DNA of 64,000 bases from Podaxis mareebaensis (Eukaryota > Basidiomycota > Agaricomycetes > Agaricales > Agaricaceae), in the NCBI GenBank assembly GCA_018524725.1, contig JAEUWP010000527.1, positions 1 through 64,000 of the forward strand. Reading direction: 5' to 3'. Below the pieces are notes generated by a model. It did no database searches. It was not told the origin of the DNA and saw only the letters and a list, made by a program, of their open reading frames with translations. Below, in pieces: positions 38,434 to 51,067 of the stretch. Made by a program: the position numbers and the translations under genes. Each line of letters starts with the position of its first letter. The stretch's first letter is position 1.

Positions 38434-40098
38434 ATGAAGCTTGCTCGTTTGTCTCTTCTTGCTTCGGTGGGCGTCGCCGTTGCTGGTGGGAGTGGACATG
38501 GTGGACATGGAAAACCTGGAGGCAAACTCCTCGTCACCTCCAAGTCCTACCAAGCCACCATTTCCGGGAAAAACCTGATGAAACATGCCAGGAACCTCTC
38601 GCGTTTCTCCCAAATCAAGGGCGCTAATACTCGCGCCTTTGGCACCATCGGCCACAACGCGACTGTTCAGTATATAAAGTCCAGCCTTGACAGGACTGGA
38701 TACTATGATACACAACTGCAGACGTTCCAGTACTTCTACTCTGACGGAACGGCGACTTTCTCTGCCGCGGGTACCAAGTATGACGCTGCTTGGTTCACGT
38801 ATGGCCCTGGCGGAGATGCGAATGCTCCTTTGGTTATCGTGAACAACCTCGGGTGTAGTCTGGTGTGTGCGCCCCTGCCTTGTAATCTCTTCAGGAACTC
38901 ATTGTTTTCATTAGGGTGACTACCCTGCTTCCGTTGCTGGCAATATTGCCTTGATCGTCCGTGGTGTATGCCCCTTCTCTGACAAGGTTGCCCTCTCTGG
39001 TGCTGCTGGTGCTGCTGGCGCTATCATCTACAACAATCAGGATGGTTCTGTCGGCGGAGGCACGCTTGGAAACCTCACCAACCCTTTGGGACCATACATC
39101 CCTGCCGCCTCCATTTCTGGCGTGGATGGCAAAGCGCTTATTGCTGCTATCCAGGCTGGCGAGGAGGTTGTTGGAAATATCCACGTCGACGCTACCCTCG
39201 AAGAACGCTGGACGAGCAACGTCATTGCTACCACCAAGTCTGGAGATAAGAACAATGTTATTGTCGCTGGGGGTCACACCGACTCCGTGCCTGCTGGTCC
39301 TGTACGTTTTCTTTTCTTGCCTTTCTGTACAGCTCACCGACAAACGGGGCAGGGCATAAACGATAATGGTTCAGGCTCCATGTCAGTTCTTGAGCTTGCC
39401 CTCCAACTCCCCCATTTCAGCATCAAGAACGCCGTCCGCTTTACTTTCTGGACTGCCGAGGAGTTCGGCCTCGTCGGCTCTGAATACTATGTTGCTAACC
39501 TCCCCGAAGAGGAACGTGCGAAGACCGCACTCTACCTCAATTTCGACATGGTTGCTTCGCCCAACTTTGGTTACTTCATCTACGATGGCGATGGTAGCGC
39601 TTTCAACCTCACTGGACCCCCAGGCAGTGACCACATCGAGAAGACCTTCGAGGACTTTTTCGTATCTGCCGGGCTCAAGAGTGCACCCACCGCATTCAAT
39701 GGCCGCAGTGATTACGGCCCCTTCTTGGATGTTGGTATTCCAGCAGGCGGCCTTTTCACTGGCGCGGAGGGTGTTAAGACTGCCGAACAAGCTACTTGGT
39801 GCGTTGCCTTTCCCACATAATCCTCGGTGCTAGATCACTGACGATTATTGATAGGTGGGGCGGAGAAGCCGGTGTTGCTTATGACTCTTGTTATCATCGC
39901 GCTTGCGATAACATTGATAACCTCAACCTTCCGACTTGGGTCCACAATACTAAAGCCGCCGCTCATGCCATTGCTACATATGCTACCTCTCTGGATGGCA
40001 TTCCACGCCAAGTCGAGAGGTTTCTTACCCCACGTGTTGCACTTCCTCATGACCGCCGTCGCCATCAAGCTTGCGGACACGAAGTTCTCACTGCTTAA
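38434..40098 (+). CDS. Secreted M28 zinc aminopeptidase with PA domain (aminopeptidase Y type)
   Basis: Four exons (38434-38862, 38915-39301, 39353-39798, 39855-40098) give 501 aa. An N-terminal signal peptide (MKLARLSLLASVGVAVAGG) is followed by a Gly/His segment. A protease-associated domain occupies about 130-230 (VRGVCPFSDKVALSGAAGA). The M28 catalytic core shows the expected zinc ligands and base: GGHTDSV, NDNGSGS, WTAEEFGLVGS, NFDMVASPN and the late His in YHRACDNIDNL. The family removes N-terminal residues from peptides in the vacuole or outside the cell. The signal peptide favours secretion. The C-terminus after TYATSLDG is short and basic. Confidence 0.95.
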
Positions 40099-41577
40099 AG
40101 TTATGCAATATTTGGTGTATTCCATTGTATATACCCCCGCGTTCTGAATTACCTGCTTTTGGGAGAAATTTTACGGTCGAATGAGATTTGCCATTCGCGG
40201 CAAGGTTTGTGCAAGACCTGTCGTAATCGTGGTGAAGGGAGATCGTTTCGTTTCGTCTTGTCAAACGACCTGACTCACTGCACAAAGCTCTTGAAACCCG
40301 GTAAGGATTCCGGAGTGCGAGGGCAGAAAGCTGCTTTGTGAACCGGAGCGTAGACATCTTCCTATTGCCAATATGTTTGGTCTTTTTTTATTCACTTCGT
40401 ATATCGGCATGCACGTCCGTTTTCGACGCAATCACAGTCCAATAGTCTAACGCTTGCCCAGCAAGATATACCAGAGGGCTAAGCAATCTGACGCAGTCTG
40501 GTACTACTCAAGCAGTCACAGAAGCGCTTGCTACTGACTCCTTGATCCGTCACGACGGTGGGATGACTGAAACTTCGAGGCGGCTGCAATCCGTAGGTCT
40601 GCTTATTGGGACAGGCAAGGCCAATGGTGTATCACAACCTTCGACTCGGCATCTACTTGCGGCGCTCGAGTCGGAGACGTAAACCCGGACGAGATGAGCC
40701 CATTACTGAGGCTACTCCCTCCGGGACGCTGTTCCCGGAGTTGCACTGTTCTTTGCGGAGAACCTTCGCTGCACCCCTCCGCTAACCTTTCCTCGTACTA
40801 TCCCCCAAGAGGCAAAACCTCACCTCCCGAATTGTCAAGCTAGAGCTTCCATGATTTTTGGCAAGGGGCGGTTGCGTGTAAATCTTTCCATGAGCTATCG
40901 TGACACGACCTGGTATGGAATGACCTGGTTTTTCAAAATTATGAGCTGGGGAACCAGTATCTATTATCCATGTCTCTTTGGCTGTTCCTGCCCGGCCTAT
41001 GAAGCCAGGAATGTCATGGCATTAGGCAAAGTTGCCACTTACCCTTCCTCCTCCTCAGCATCTGTCTCGTAAACTGGATTCAAGATCGAATCACGCTTGC
41101 AGTGAGGTCGTCATTGGGTGTGGCGGTTCTTGCTGTTCCACCTGTGTATGGAACTGCTCGGCTTTGGGACCCCTTTTTTGACGGTTTGTTCCTCGTTGTT
41201 CAATCAACTTGGTGGCCTTTTATCAAAGCGGTTGCCCATTTCGAGGGATGGATTTACAGCACGCACACTGGATGAGTTACTCAGGCCTTACTTGGGGGTG
41301 CCTGCTGGTTTCATGCTCGACTCACTACTCAAGTTCAAACCCTTGTAGTGCACGGAGGGCTCAAGGCTAAGGTGGTTGACAATCAAGGGTAAGGGTTTAA
41401 ACAGAACCTGAGAGGCATATATAAGGGGATGCGTAGAATACAATACTGGATACCAGGATGACGGACGACTGGTAATCGTAGAAGTATCATTAGTCGTGTC
41501 GCAAAAGTAAGGAATAAGTAACAGGGAGAACCCCAGATATATACCAGGACGCCGCATTAGACGGATGGTGAAGAGTT
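40099..41577. other. 1.5-kb convergent intergenic region, no supported gene
   Basis: The region lies between two convergent 3' ends. It holds a perfect 7-bp hairpin tccggga...tcccgga at about 40720-40740 and a near-repeat of gacctggtatgga/gacctggttttt near 40907-40936. I found no coding exon set. Confidence 0.4.
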
Positions 41578-44500
41578 TTACCGCCCAATACCCATCTTCA
41601 AGCAAGCTCCCACAACGTCAACCTCATTCCATCTCGAATCTATCTCTGGATTGATGCCCTCCGCAGCTGCGTGCTTTCGCCGTTGTATATGTGACAGCGT
41701 GTTCCGGAAATGCCGAGTTATCATTTCAGGTGTTTGGACGCCTTCGATGAGGCCAGGAGGGGCACGTTGCGATGGGTGTACATCAGGAGAGGAAATGTTG
41801 TCGATGCTGGAGGTGATTAATTCCACGAGACTGTTCACAAACTTGGGCGCAACCTACGGGATGATTGATCAGACCAAGTTTGTAGAGATAATGGAAATGG
41901 CCTACCGCAGGAGCACCATGGTCGAGGTAATAGAGGTATTGATCGAGGGTATCACAGTATAGCTGGACGGTAACAATCTCTTCAATGGCCGAGTTGGCAA
42001 TACGGAGGGATTTCTGTAAACATTCCAAAACACGTTTGCTATCTTGGTGGGGATACTACATTGAGGTTGATCATCAGTCAAGGCATATGAGAGAGAATGG
42101 ATTCCACGGACAGCTTTGACAGTATCTTCAGACTCTTCAGCCTTTGCTGGGGGTTTCTCTGGCTTCTCCTTCTGAGTGCTGTCGGCTTCACCCTCCGCAG
42201 GTGAAGGTGCCTCTTGCCACCACAAATGACTCGCAAGACCGACAGCAGTAGCTTGGTGGCTCTTCTTCAAAAGTTTCGCACCGTGCAAAGCCGCTTTAGT
42301 GATTAACGTGTCATAGTTGTCCACACCAAAGACCTTTGCGCCAGCCAGCGTGCCGATGACGAGTGTTATCGCTTGTAGCTGGGCGCGGGACTCTGAGATG
42401 CTGTCCTCGTAGACCGTGAAGGCTTGCACATAGAAATCATAAGTCAAGTCTTCGAAACCGCATTCATCTGCAATCTGGGCAGCCAAAAGGAACAATCGCA
42501 AAGCGATCGAGGGTGCCTCCACTTGTGTTGCCAATATCGATGTGAGCTGTCGCACAAATTTAAGAATAGTGGCAACTTTGGTCTGCCAGTCACTTTCCTA
42601 TGAAAGGGAATGTTTTTTAACATCCAAAAATATCCAGGACAATAAGATGACTCACCACATGTTCCCGATTCTTATAGCGGCGACAAAGTTTGATGGAAGA
42701 AGTGATGAGAGCAGGAAATGTGAACCGCATTCGGTCACCGCCAGTCTCAAAGTGCCGTCGTGCGGTTTGGAGAAGCTGAGCGTGACCATGTCAGAGACAA
42801 AAGGAGGAGAGCGATTCCATTGAAGAACCTACTTCAAATTGCACATCAAGGGACTCTGCACGGAAGAGATGCACCATGCGCGCCACCCATCCCTGTTCTT
42901 CCGCCATTTCCTCACGCTCAACAAAGTATGGACCCTGCCTTCGTATTTCTCTGACGTGAGCTTGCTGACTGTTGGGTGCATTCGGATTGGTGGCTGAATC
43001 AGATTGGTCCTTGATAAGGACATGACAGAGCTCCAGCACGCCATCCACGTCTTCTGGCGTCTCAATAATTGTTTCATTCTTGAGGACTGACGAAATTATC
43101 GAATGCGCTATTGAACGACGCGTGGAGAACAATTGTCGTGTCAGAAGTGGCACATAGTTGGGAATAGCAAGCAGAGTGAGGACAGATTGATAAGAATTGA
43201 TAGGTGCCACAAGTAAGGCCGAAAGGTTTGCTGTTGTCTGTTGGGCATGTAGATCCGGGCTGAAGGGTCATCAGCTCGAGAGAATGCAGAAGTCAGCGAT
43301 TAGACTCACTTTTGGGAGTACTCCCCAATCTTTTCAGCCGCAAAGCCAAGGATTTGGTCCACATACTCCAGTCGATCTGGGTAACAGCTGACAGACAGAT
43401 TTGTTAAGGAAACGAGGAGAGCCGTCACATCTTGAATTGGCAGATCGGGTCGGGCCTTTTGCAGAATAAGAAAGCAAAATCTTTTCAAGAGTTTCGACGA
43501 CCGTACCTTTATGAGCTCAACAACCTGTTTCCAAAACACTTCAAACAGTCGAACGTTTTCTGGAACACCTCTGAACTTGCGGACCGAAGTGCCTTCTTTT
43601 TCCTTGCCCTTTGGCTCGGCGCTGGGCGTACTAGGTGTTTCAGGTGCAACGGATTTTTCAGGTTCGGCGGACGTTGACGACTCGACGGTAGGAGAAGTGG
43701 GCGAAGCCCATGCATTGTGGGACTCTGATGAGGGCGATGTCGGGGGTGACGCTTGGTAACCACCATTCTGTCTTGCCTTGGATTTTTGAGCCTTCACCTT
43801 CTCCGCGAGGCGCTTAGCCGCTGCCTCTTCTTGCCGCTTGGTTTCCTCAGGATCCTCGTTTTCTGCCTCCCGAGCAGCGTATGCTGCGAGCCTATCAATC
43901 AACGCGATAACGATTTGCTTTATGTTGACTTTGGGGTGGAGTTGGGCAGTTGCGGAAAGGAAAGGCCCAAGGGAGTGGAGGTGAAACTCGTCAGTGAAAA
44001 CCTATTCGATGTAAGCGCTTCTTGGAATTACTTAGAGTCGCACGGATTACCTGGATGACAACCTCCATCAAATACTCCTGGGCGATCACGTCTTTGCAGT
44101 TGACGACTTGCTCAAGGATGCTGGGTAGTATGATCCTTTGATACAAGTCGAGATCCACGCCATCCAGCTGGCTTAGACGTACGAGGTTTGTACCGACGAG
44201 AATGCGAAGTTCACGTCGCTCCATTTCGCGTTTCTCGCGGTCCCGGGAATGACCCTGATGTTGCAAACGAACCCAGAGCTTGTTCATCTCAATGAAGTTG
44301 GTCAGAACAAATGAAATCGAGTCCTGTAGACATCCAGCAGGACTAGAATAAATAGGTGTAAGAGTTGTGTTCGGCATTGAAGTTCCTATGACGTACCCTG
44401 GTTCAAGCGCAGTAGGTAGATGATCCCTTGTCTGCCCACTGAGATAGTGGCGCAAAAAAAGACCCCTAACGGGATGCAAAACACCTCGTGACATTTCCAT

Positions 44501-44995
44501 CATATCCTTCATAATTTCCTTGATAGGTGCATCTGGTATTGACATGTAGACGGAGCCGACGGTGATCATGAGATAGAGGCGAGGAACGATGCTGCTAGCG
44601 TATTGTACAAGTTCATACAAATCGGCGAGATGATGTCGACCTTGGGTATGTGCATCATAGAGGTAATTGGACAAATGTCGAAGGGCATCGAATACAGCCA
44701 TGTCTAGAAGTAGCTGTGTGAGTGCGGTCGCGGTATGCACTAAGGTCAACGCACATAATTCATAGTATTGCTTGGGAGACAATGATGATGTCCTGAGTTC
44801 TGCAAGCATAAGACTTGCGCTTTTGAGGGCGTCCATCAACTGATCCAATTCCTGTCGGACAAATATGAACTGGAGCAGAAATACAGGATACAACAAAGCA
44901 CGTACAAGGTGTCGCTTCATTTGCAGGACCTGGATTTTGACAGTGTTGAGCGCTTCACTGAGAAGCTTGCCTTCTTCTGGTGCTTGTAGCGCCAT
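41578..44995 (-). CDS. VPS35: Retromer core subunit VPS35
   Basis: The start at 44995 reads [20 protein letters not shown], the family N-terminus. An in-phase 54-bp intron after MKRHL leads to [19 protein letters not shown] and the conserved [13 protein letters not shown]. The retromer signature [14 protein letters not shown], then [20 protein letters not shown] and [17 protein letters not shown], are intact. The remainder is an alpha-solenoid in exons interrupted by a Ser/Pro/Glu-rich acidic insertion ([18 protein letters not shown] near 43620-43700) and a Lys/Glu-rich one near 42130-42190. It ends [13 protein letters not shown]...KMGIGR. VPS35 binds cargo and VPS26/VPS29 on endosomes for retrograde traffic. 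It is functionally linked to the nearby VPS27, but there is no evidence of co-regulation. Confidence 0.95.
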
Positions 44996-46344
44996 TCTGT
45001 TTGTCGGGTTGTCGTTGGTGATGAGGACAGTGTTCAGCGCCGCAGGCTGAACAACGGCGTCACCGCCATCTTACCTACAGCGGAGACGCACATTGTTTGC
45101 TCTTGTATGGCTGCAGCCTCCCACACTTGACCAACGCAGCTTCCTTGACATCCACTCCTTTGGCCCTAGTCCTGGCAACCGTCAACGCATGTGTCCTTTC
45201 ACCTAGCCCAGGACACTACTGCGAATCATGAATTGCCAATCAGTAGATTTGAACGACCTGAGGTTCCTTCAGCTAGCCGTTTTGGACTGACTACTAGGGT
45301 ACCCGCCAACTTGGAATCCTCGCTATTCCCCCGTGGATCGCTGCCGCAGTGGATTGACATATACATACGGATAAATGCGGAGGAGCAATCTCACCGTGTC
45401 AGCAGGAATGATGGCCAACACCCCAAAATGAAATTCAAGACAATAAGAATCGCATCGTCCGGTGCGGGAAAAGGGGGAACGATCACTGAAGTGCCCACTG
45501 ACTGAGAGTAAGAAGCCTTGACAAGGACCACGCGAGGCCTTTTTCTGGATGAACCATACGACCTTTCCTTTCTAGTCCAAGTTCTCAGATCTTGTCCACC
45601 ATACTCTATCACTACACCTGTATTATTGTCTTTCCCAGTCCTTGATGGTCCTTTTATATATCTAGGACATGTGAAAATAGGACGACAGAGCGGTGAAGTC
45701 ATCAAGATTTTTTCCTATCGCACAATCTCTCAAGTATTCTGATTGTTATAATAACACCCGATGGCCTTGTTTCAGGAGCTTGTAATGCCCATCGCGCCAT
45801 TTGACCTCATTCGTATTGGATCATTTGGGTTTTACTCATTAATGTGTTCTTTGGAGGCGTACTGCCAAAGGCGATATCCGTTGTATGGCAAACAATTGCA
45901 CATATACGTTGGAAACCAGCGCGTATGATTCTCTACTTGACACTTCTCCGAGACTAAGTAATTCATAAACTCGGAAATTAGAGCGTAGAGCCGTATTATT
46001 CGCTTCGACGGGTTTGGCCTCGGTTTCCTTGGTTGGTGTCAAAAATAGTGTAGTTGTTGATAAGCGCTGGATGCCTGAAATGGAAGGAGATGTTAATGAC
46101 GATGTGATGGAGGACCTTGCTTTTTGTCTTTGCAGTCGGATGATCCACAGGCCTGTCTTCACATAGCAGGCTATCGACAATTCCCCGGAGCCTTAGCCCG
46201 CTTGCTCCGGTGATCCCCGCACCTGGCTTATTGTCTCTGGATATACTCTCTATAGTATCCCCACCGACAGACAACAATTAGAACGAATCGGAGACGCCCA
46301 TTCCAGCTTTTTGTCTCTACCTGTCCCCTAACGAGTCAAGTATG
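44996..46344. other. Intergenic region between VPS35 and the pheromone gene
   Basis: About 1.35 kb without a supported gene. Open frames at 45191-45505 (+) and 45839-46180 (-) lack starts, domains or convincing splice partners. The right end is the promoter of the pheromone precursor gene. Confidence 0.4.
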
Positions 46345-46350
46345 TATAAA
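46345..46350 (+). promoter_or_regulatory. TATA box of the pheromone precursor gene
   Basis: The sequence tataaa within gtatgtataaaaccc lies 99 bp upstream of the ATG at 46449. That is the spacing expected for a TATA-driven, highly expressed short gene. Confidence 0.6.
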
Positions 46351-46448
46351 ACCCAGGGAAGGGACCGCCCTTTGAGAGTCCCCAGGATCTTCATCCAGAC
46401 CCAGCAGCGACTTTACAGTCTTTGTACCGCTCTCTCAGTCGCTCCCAA

Positions 46449-46586
46449 ATGGATTCCTTCACCACCATCACCTCTTTCTTCTTCTCATCCTCATCCTCAA
46501 CACCCTCTGAGGATCCCGCCGCCTCTTTCCCTACGGACGAGGAAACAGGCGGAGGAGGCAACCCTGCCTACTGCGTTATTGCGTGA
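46449..46586 (+). CDS. Lipopeptide mating-pheromone precursor (CaaX-terminated), 45 aa
   Basis: This single-exon 45-codon frame starts MDSFTTI and ends GGGGNPAYCVIA-stop. The last four residues, CVIA, are a canonical farnesylation CaaX box. Homobasidiomycete pheromone precursors are known to be 40-80 aa, to begin Met-Asp with Ser/Thr/Phe-rich leaders, to carry acidic residues before a short mature peptide, and to end in C-aliphatic-aliphatic-Ala. Here the leader is Ser/Phe-rich, followed by SEDPAASFPTDEET, and the mature peptide would be roughly the last 10-12 residues with farnesylated, carboxymethylated Cys42. The ligand would act on an STE3-type receptor, but no receptor gene lies in this window. 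Too short for most gene finders. A good TATA box precedes it. Confidence 0.82.
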   Translation: MDSFTTITSFFFSSSSSTPSEDPAASFPTDEETGGGGNPAYCVIA

Positions 46587-46987
46587 GACACACTCACAAA
46601 AGCCTGTTGATATGTCTTCAGTGTCATGAGTGAGCACCCCCTCTCCTATCCTTTCTCTCGCTTCCTGACTGACGATAAAATCCCTCCAGACTATCATTAT
46701 TCGTTCAACCACCATTCATTCATTTGCATCATCACTTCGGATCACCGCATTCGCATTTCATTGTACACCACATCACTCGGCATCATTGCTGGAGGACATG
46801 GATTAGGGGAACCCGTCACCACCCATTTGACGGCGTTCAAGTATTGTAGTTCTTTTTCGTCTTCGCCACCTATAATGTGTTCTGGGGTTGGACTAAATCA
46901 GGGCACACATTGTTGTATTACTAGACAATTGCATATGGTCCATATGCTTTCTAGATTTTACCTGAGCACCCGTCTGACTCCGAGTTC

Positions 46988-48819
46988 CTATCCTTCTTCA
47001 TCTCGACCAACGTAGCACCCGAGCTCAGGACTCCAAACATAGTGGTGTTCGAGGATGTCTGAGAGTACTTTGAAAGCCTCCACATCGGCGAATGGTACTC
47101 CTGTACGCGGGTCCAGGTATGGCGCAATTTGTCCGGTAATCGGACACCGTTGCTTTACTCGACCTAGCCAAAGAAAGCACTTAGCTGACCAACCAGCCAA
47201 ATGTACCGTTGCAGACTTACTGAGAGGCCGTCCCTTCCCGCTGAGCACCTTGAGTTCTTCCCATTTGATGTGATCACCGAACATCGCTTTCATCATATCC
47301 TTCCAAGGTGGCTTTGTGACGCCATCCCATTGGCCGAGTTCATGAACCACATAGTTTTTCGTCACCTTTTCCGTCCGCTCTTCTTCAACATACTGTTTTT
47401 GCGCAGGCTGTGGGGTTGGCGGTATTGTTGTAGGGGTGAAGATTGAAGATTGAAACGCAGAGTTGGTTGTTCCTCCTGGAGCTGTTGATGCAGATACGGG
47501 GGTATAATATCCAAAGGGGTATGTAGCAGGGGCAGATGGGAGTCGGAAGGTTGAGAATGTCGCCGCGGCCGTTTGATTAGTTGTAGAAGGTGTGGTTGAT
47601 GTAGCAGGGGTGGAGGTAGAAGGAACGGAGGAAGAATTGGCGAGCGCAGTAGTCACCTGTGGCGTTGAGCTCTGGGCAGCCGTAGGTTGTGAGTCTGATC
47701 CAGATTGGGAGGCTGTCTTCGATGTAGAAGTCGTCGATTGTGCGGCAAAAAGTTGATACAGCTGGCTATAATATGGATACGAGTTGAGGTAGCTCGAATA
47801 GGAAGAGATAATAGGTGTTGGAGGTTGGGGTGGCGTCACTTCCACTTGGACTTTGAACTTTTCCTCTTCTGCCTTGCTGATCCAACGGAGCAGGGGTCCT
47901 TCCACAGCAGGCATCTTGATGACCCGAGCCTTTTTTCGCTTCTCCTCCTCGACTTTGAGGTAATTCTTATGTTCCTTGATGTTGCCTTCTTCGTTGTCCA
48001 GTGCACGTTGAATCAACTCGGCTTGAGAGAAAGAGCGAATCGTTGGTTTGAATTTCTTTGGGGCAGATGCCTAGAGATATCGTGAGCAAAGGCAGATATA
48101 ATTCTGAACAAGCGAACGAACTTTCTTCTCTTCTGTTTCTTTGAGCCTCGTGACAGTAGCACTGGTATTCAGGACTGTATGCTTCCGCTGGCTCTTTCTC
48201 TTCTGCCCAGCGCGCCTTGGAACGTTCTCGCCGTCAACATCGTGCGTTTCGTGCGTAATGGCTTTAAGGGCTGATTTCGGTTTTGGTTTTGATGCGATTG
48301 CGGGGGAAGCGATGGCCTGAGGGTTGAAGGTCGCCTTGTGTTTGGCATGCGCTGCTGCAGTCCGTTTTTCCAACTGTGTTCTGACAACCTAAGGGGATGA
48401 TCAATGAGTTGCTCCAGTGGAGATAAAGGGAGTGTGATGTACTTTGCGAGCAGTCTTCTCTTCGTCGCGGATGGCTTTCTCTCCTGCGTCTAGATCTTCT
48501 TGGTTCGCTTCTTCCTCGTCCGTACTCGCAAAGTCAGATTCAAACACATCCTCCTCGTCTAGTATCTTGTTATAAGAATTCAGTGGGACTGGGATAATAT
48601 ACATACCCTTGACGTTGACGAACTCATTATCATCGTCCAGGTCCTTGCTCATCTCCTCGAGACCCATTTCTGCGAGCGCGGCCTCCATACTGTCTGATTG
48701 TGAGCAGATGCCAGGGGTTCAAAGATAAGACTGGGGAATAGATGGAGGAGTGCTCACCGATTGCCAGCTGTGCTCCTCCGCGAGCGACGAGTTGCGAGAC
48801 TTTCCATCTCTTCTGTCAT
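46988..48819 (-). CDS. VPS72: SWR1-complex subunit VPS72/SWC2 (YL1 nuclear protein)
   Basis: Start 48819: MTEEMESLATRRSRRSTAGNR, the typical YL1 N-terminus that contacts H2A.Z. Next come acidic exons (KDLDDDNEFVNVK and EEDVFESDFASTDEEE), a basic Lys-rich middle and RSFSQAELIQRALDNEEGN. A helix KNYLKVEEEKRKKARVI precedes a low-complexity Ser/Thr/Pro stretch. The C-terminal YL1_C domain reads CPITGQIAPYLDPRTGVPFA, then DVEAFKVL, ending near LGCYVGRDEEG. The subunit helps SWR1 exchange H2A for H2A.Z. An intron of about 48 bp after NVK (acceptor ...atactag) removes an in-frame insertion; the alternative is retention. It is divergent from the ribosomal-protein gene by about 200 bp. Confidence 0.93.
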
Positions 48820-49023
48820 GGTGGTCGCCGGTATGAAAGATAGTGGCCCTTGGCTCTACACCCCTGAGCCTAAGAGGCCGACAGCCCCGGAATCAAACAC
48901 AGCCAAATATATTCTCCCGAAAACTGGCATTGGGTAAGTCACCGCGCCGAAGACATCTCCAATTCCTCCCAGTCAACTCCTGCCATACCTCAACGCGTCC
49001 TACGCGCGTAAATTGAGGAACAA

Positions 49024-49635
49024 ATGGCCACCGCAGCAGTCTCACGTTCCGCAAAAGCTCTGAAGCATGGTCCATCCAAATTGTCACAAGTCCTCGAACG
49101 CCTGAACCAGCAACCTAAACTCCAGCTCCAAGGCGTGGCCAACTTCAAGATTCGGTGGAGCGCGAAGAACAATAGCTTTGGCGCTAGGTGAGGGGTGTTT
49201 GTGGTACCTGAGCTGTGAAGGTGTTTAATGGGCTGGTGGGCAGGTATTTTGTGAAGGATGCACTACCCCGCATTCGGTGGGCGAACCCGTCCTTGGAAAT
49301 TGAGGTGGACAAGGTGTGGAAGGCGGAGGGTCCAGTAAAGCAGGACATTGAATTGACTTTCGGTGCGTGGGGCTGCACCCCTCCTGTGAAGGAAAAGCTC
49401 ATACATTCTGACAGCTTCGGGAAAGACAAGAACGATCGAGATGGACAACAAGTGGTCGACGACTATCATCCGGGAACTCATGGAGGCCGCAGGCGGTGAC
49501 CCCTGGCGGGAGTACAAGAAGCGGCGTACAGCCGAAGGGCTACCACTCCTTCCAGGCGAGGAGAACGAGCACAAGCACCGCAAAGTTCAAACACTAAAGA
49601 AGTCCACCAGGACCGCTAAACCTAGATCTTCATAG
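49024..49635 (+). CDS. Mitochondrial ribosomal protein, L51/S25/CI-B8 domain (MRP49/mL61-like)
   Basis: Three exons: 49024-49187, 49244 to about 49361, and a last exon from about 49416 to stop 49633-49635. The start is MATAAVSRSAKALKHGPSKL, a basic mitochondrial-type N-terminus. The thioredoxin-like L51/S25 domain reads LQGVANFKIRWSAKNNSFG, ARYFVKDALPRIRWANPSLE and IEVDKVW, then IELTF. The second intron (gtgcgt...gacag) restores the frame into MDNKWSTTIIRELMEAAGGD and a Lys/Arg-rich tail. Fungal proteins of this type are mitoribosomal subunits (MRP49/mL61 or mS25 class). I cannot separate the two by eye, so no symbol is given. Confidence 0.85.
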
Positions 49636-49756
49636 CCCTCGTTCATTTCCCCCTGCTCTTTAACCTGTGCATGACGAATAATATTATCTTAACCCTAATA
49701 TTAACTCGAAGCAGCAAAACTAAGCATATAATGCAACAATCCAGGCCACAACGACA

Positions 49757-50962
49757 TTACTTGGGTGTGGCATAACCAGCAAGAAGTACCACGACTCCCA
49801 ATCCGAAAACAATACTACCAAGATCATTTAAGAGGAGTAATATCATGTTGACGAGTCCAGCGATCTTTGCAAACGGCCCTAGAGCATCCAACTGTGATTT
49901 GGTCTCTGAGCGGGATGTCTATACAAGAGCAGGTCAGTTGCCATCTCGAACTATGGAACAGCCACGACGTACAATGATATTCCGAAGACTGTTGAACTGC
50001 ACGGCAGTCTCTAGTGCAACAAATGCCCAGAAAAATGCCTGAGGGACCAATCAGGATACATCAATCGTTTTGGGCTGGTCATGTACGCACCGGTTGAGGT
50101 TGCACCTTGAATGTCGAGAGCAGTTCTAGCATGTTCCTATTCTCGCCAAGCACTGCCCACCTCGTCCACCTCCCAACGTCTAATGAGCCCACACGGTCCT
50201 TGTACGCAGCAGGTTCAAGGAAGAACACAAAGTACGCCAATAAAAGCCACGTCGATACTAGCTGTATCAGTTTCCTAATCGCTTTGTCACGTTTGTGAGT
50301 TTGCAATTCCGAATCCGAAATTTGGGGTGCTTGTCGCATTTTTTGCATGAGGTCGAGCATATTCAAGCCGTTTGACTGACCGGCACCGGCAGCACCTCCG
50401 CCAAGGGCTGAAAACAGGTCAACGAAGGGGTCGTTCTCAAGTTGCTCGCTCCCCAAGTCTGCCTGAGGCCCTGGGCTAGGCCCTCTGTTGGAAACAGAGG
50501 CACCGCTGGAGACGCGGCTCGAGGGACTGGAACGTGGCGGATTGGCATTCAAGAGTGCCTGGCGGAATTGTTCCTGGAGTTCTGGAGACCAAACAGATTC
50601 ATCGACGTCGTTGAAAAGAGTCTCTGGTTTCACCGAGGATGACGGCATGGATGAAGGTGCTGTGGATGACGATGCAACTGTTGACTTGCTGGGTGTGGGC
50701 CCGGGGGAGGGAGAGACGGACAGTCGTGGAGGAGTGGGCATGTCAATACTGCTCTCTTCGCCAAGGAAGGCCTTGGAAAAGGATGGAGCATCTACACGCA
50801 TGAACTGTGAGACTAGGAAGAGATTTCTGCAGACATACCATCGTTCAAATACGTGCCGCCTTCATCTCCCCTGGCAGTGGTCGTGAGCTTGGCCAAACGG
50901 TCTCCGCGCTTTGCAAGAATGGCCCTACGGCGAGCCTCGGCGCGTTCAGCTGCAGTCGACAT
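49757..50962 (-). CDS. GET2: GET complex membrane receptor subunit GET2
   Basis: The start MSTAAERAEARRRAILAKRG continues RLAKLT, matching the cytosolic Arg-rich Get3-binding motif of Get2/CAML. The central ~150 residues are Ser/Pro-rich and disordered, with DVDESVWSPELQEQFRQAL. Three hydrophobic segments follow: LIQLVSTWLLLAYFVFFLEP, FFWAFVALETAVQF and IVFGLGVVVLLAGYA near the end (…ATPK). Introns separate the TM exons (about 50094-50045 and 49978-49925). The GET1/GET2 receptor inserts tail-anchored proteins into the ER. Order and topology match the family. The gene converges with the mitoribosomal protein gene. Confidence 0.88.
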
Positions 50963-51067
50963 GGTGTCCAAAAGGTTGAGGAGAAACGTGGACCCCTGAT
51001 CCGGCAAGGCCATACGACATACCCAAAAGTCATGTGACGACTTACCAAAAGCAATTGGCCATGAGAA

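Noticed and set aside
42130..42200. Frame disruption in VPS35
   Set aside because: The Lys/Glu/Pro-rich segment is an in-frame acidic insertion; conserved blocks continue on both sides.
45839..46180. 113-codon minus-strand frame upstream of the pheromone gene
   Set aside because: No ATG in a good context, no recognisable domain, and no exon chain could be built.
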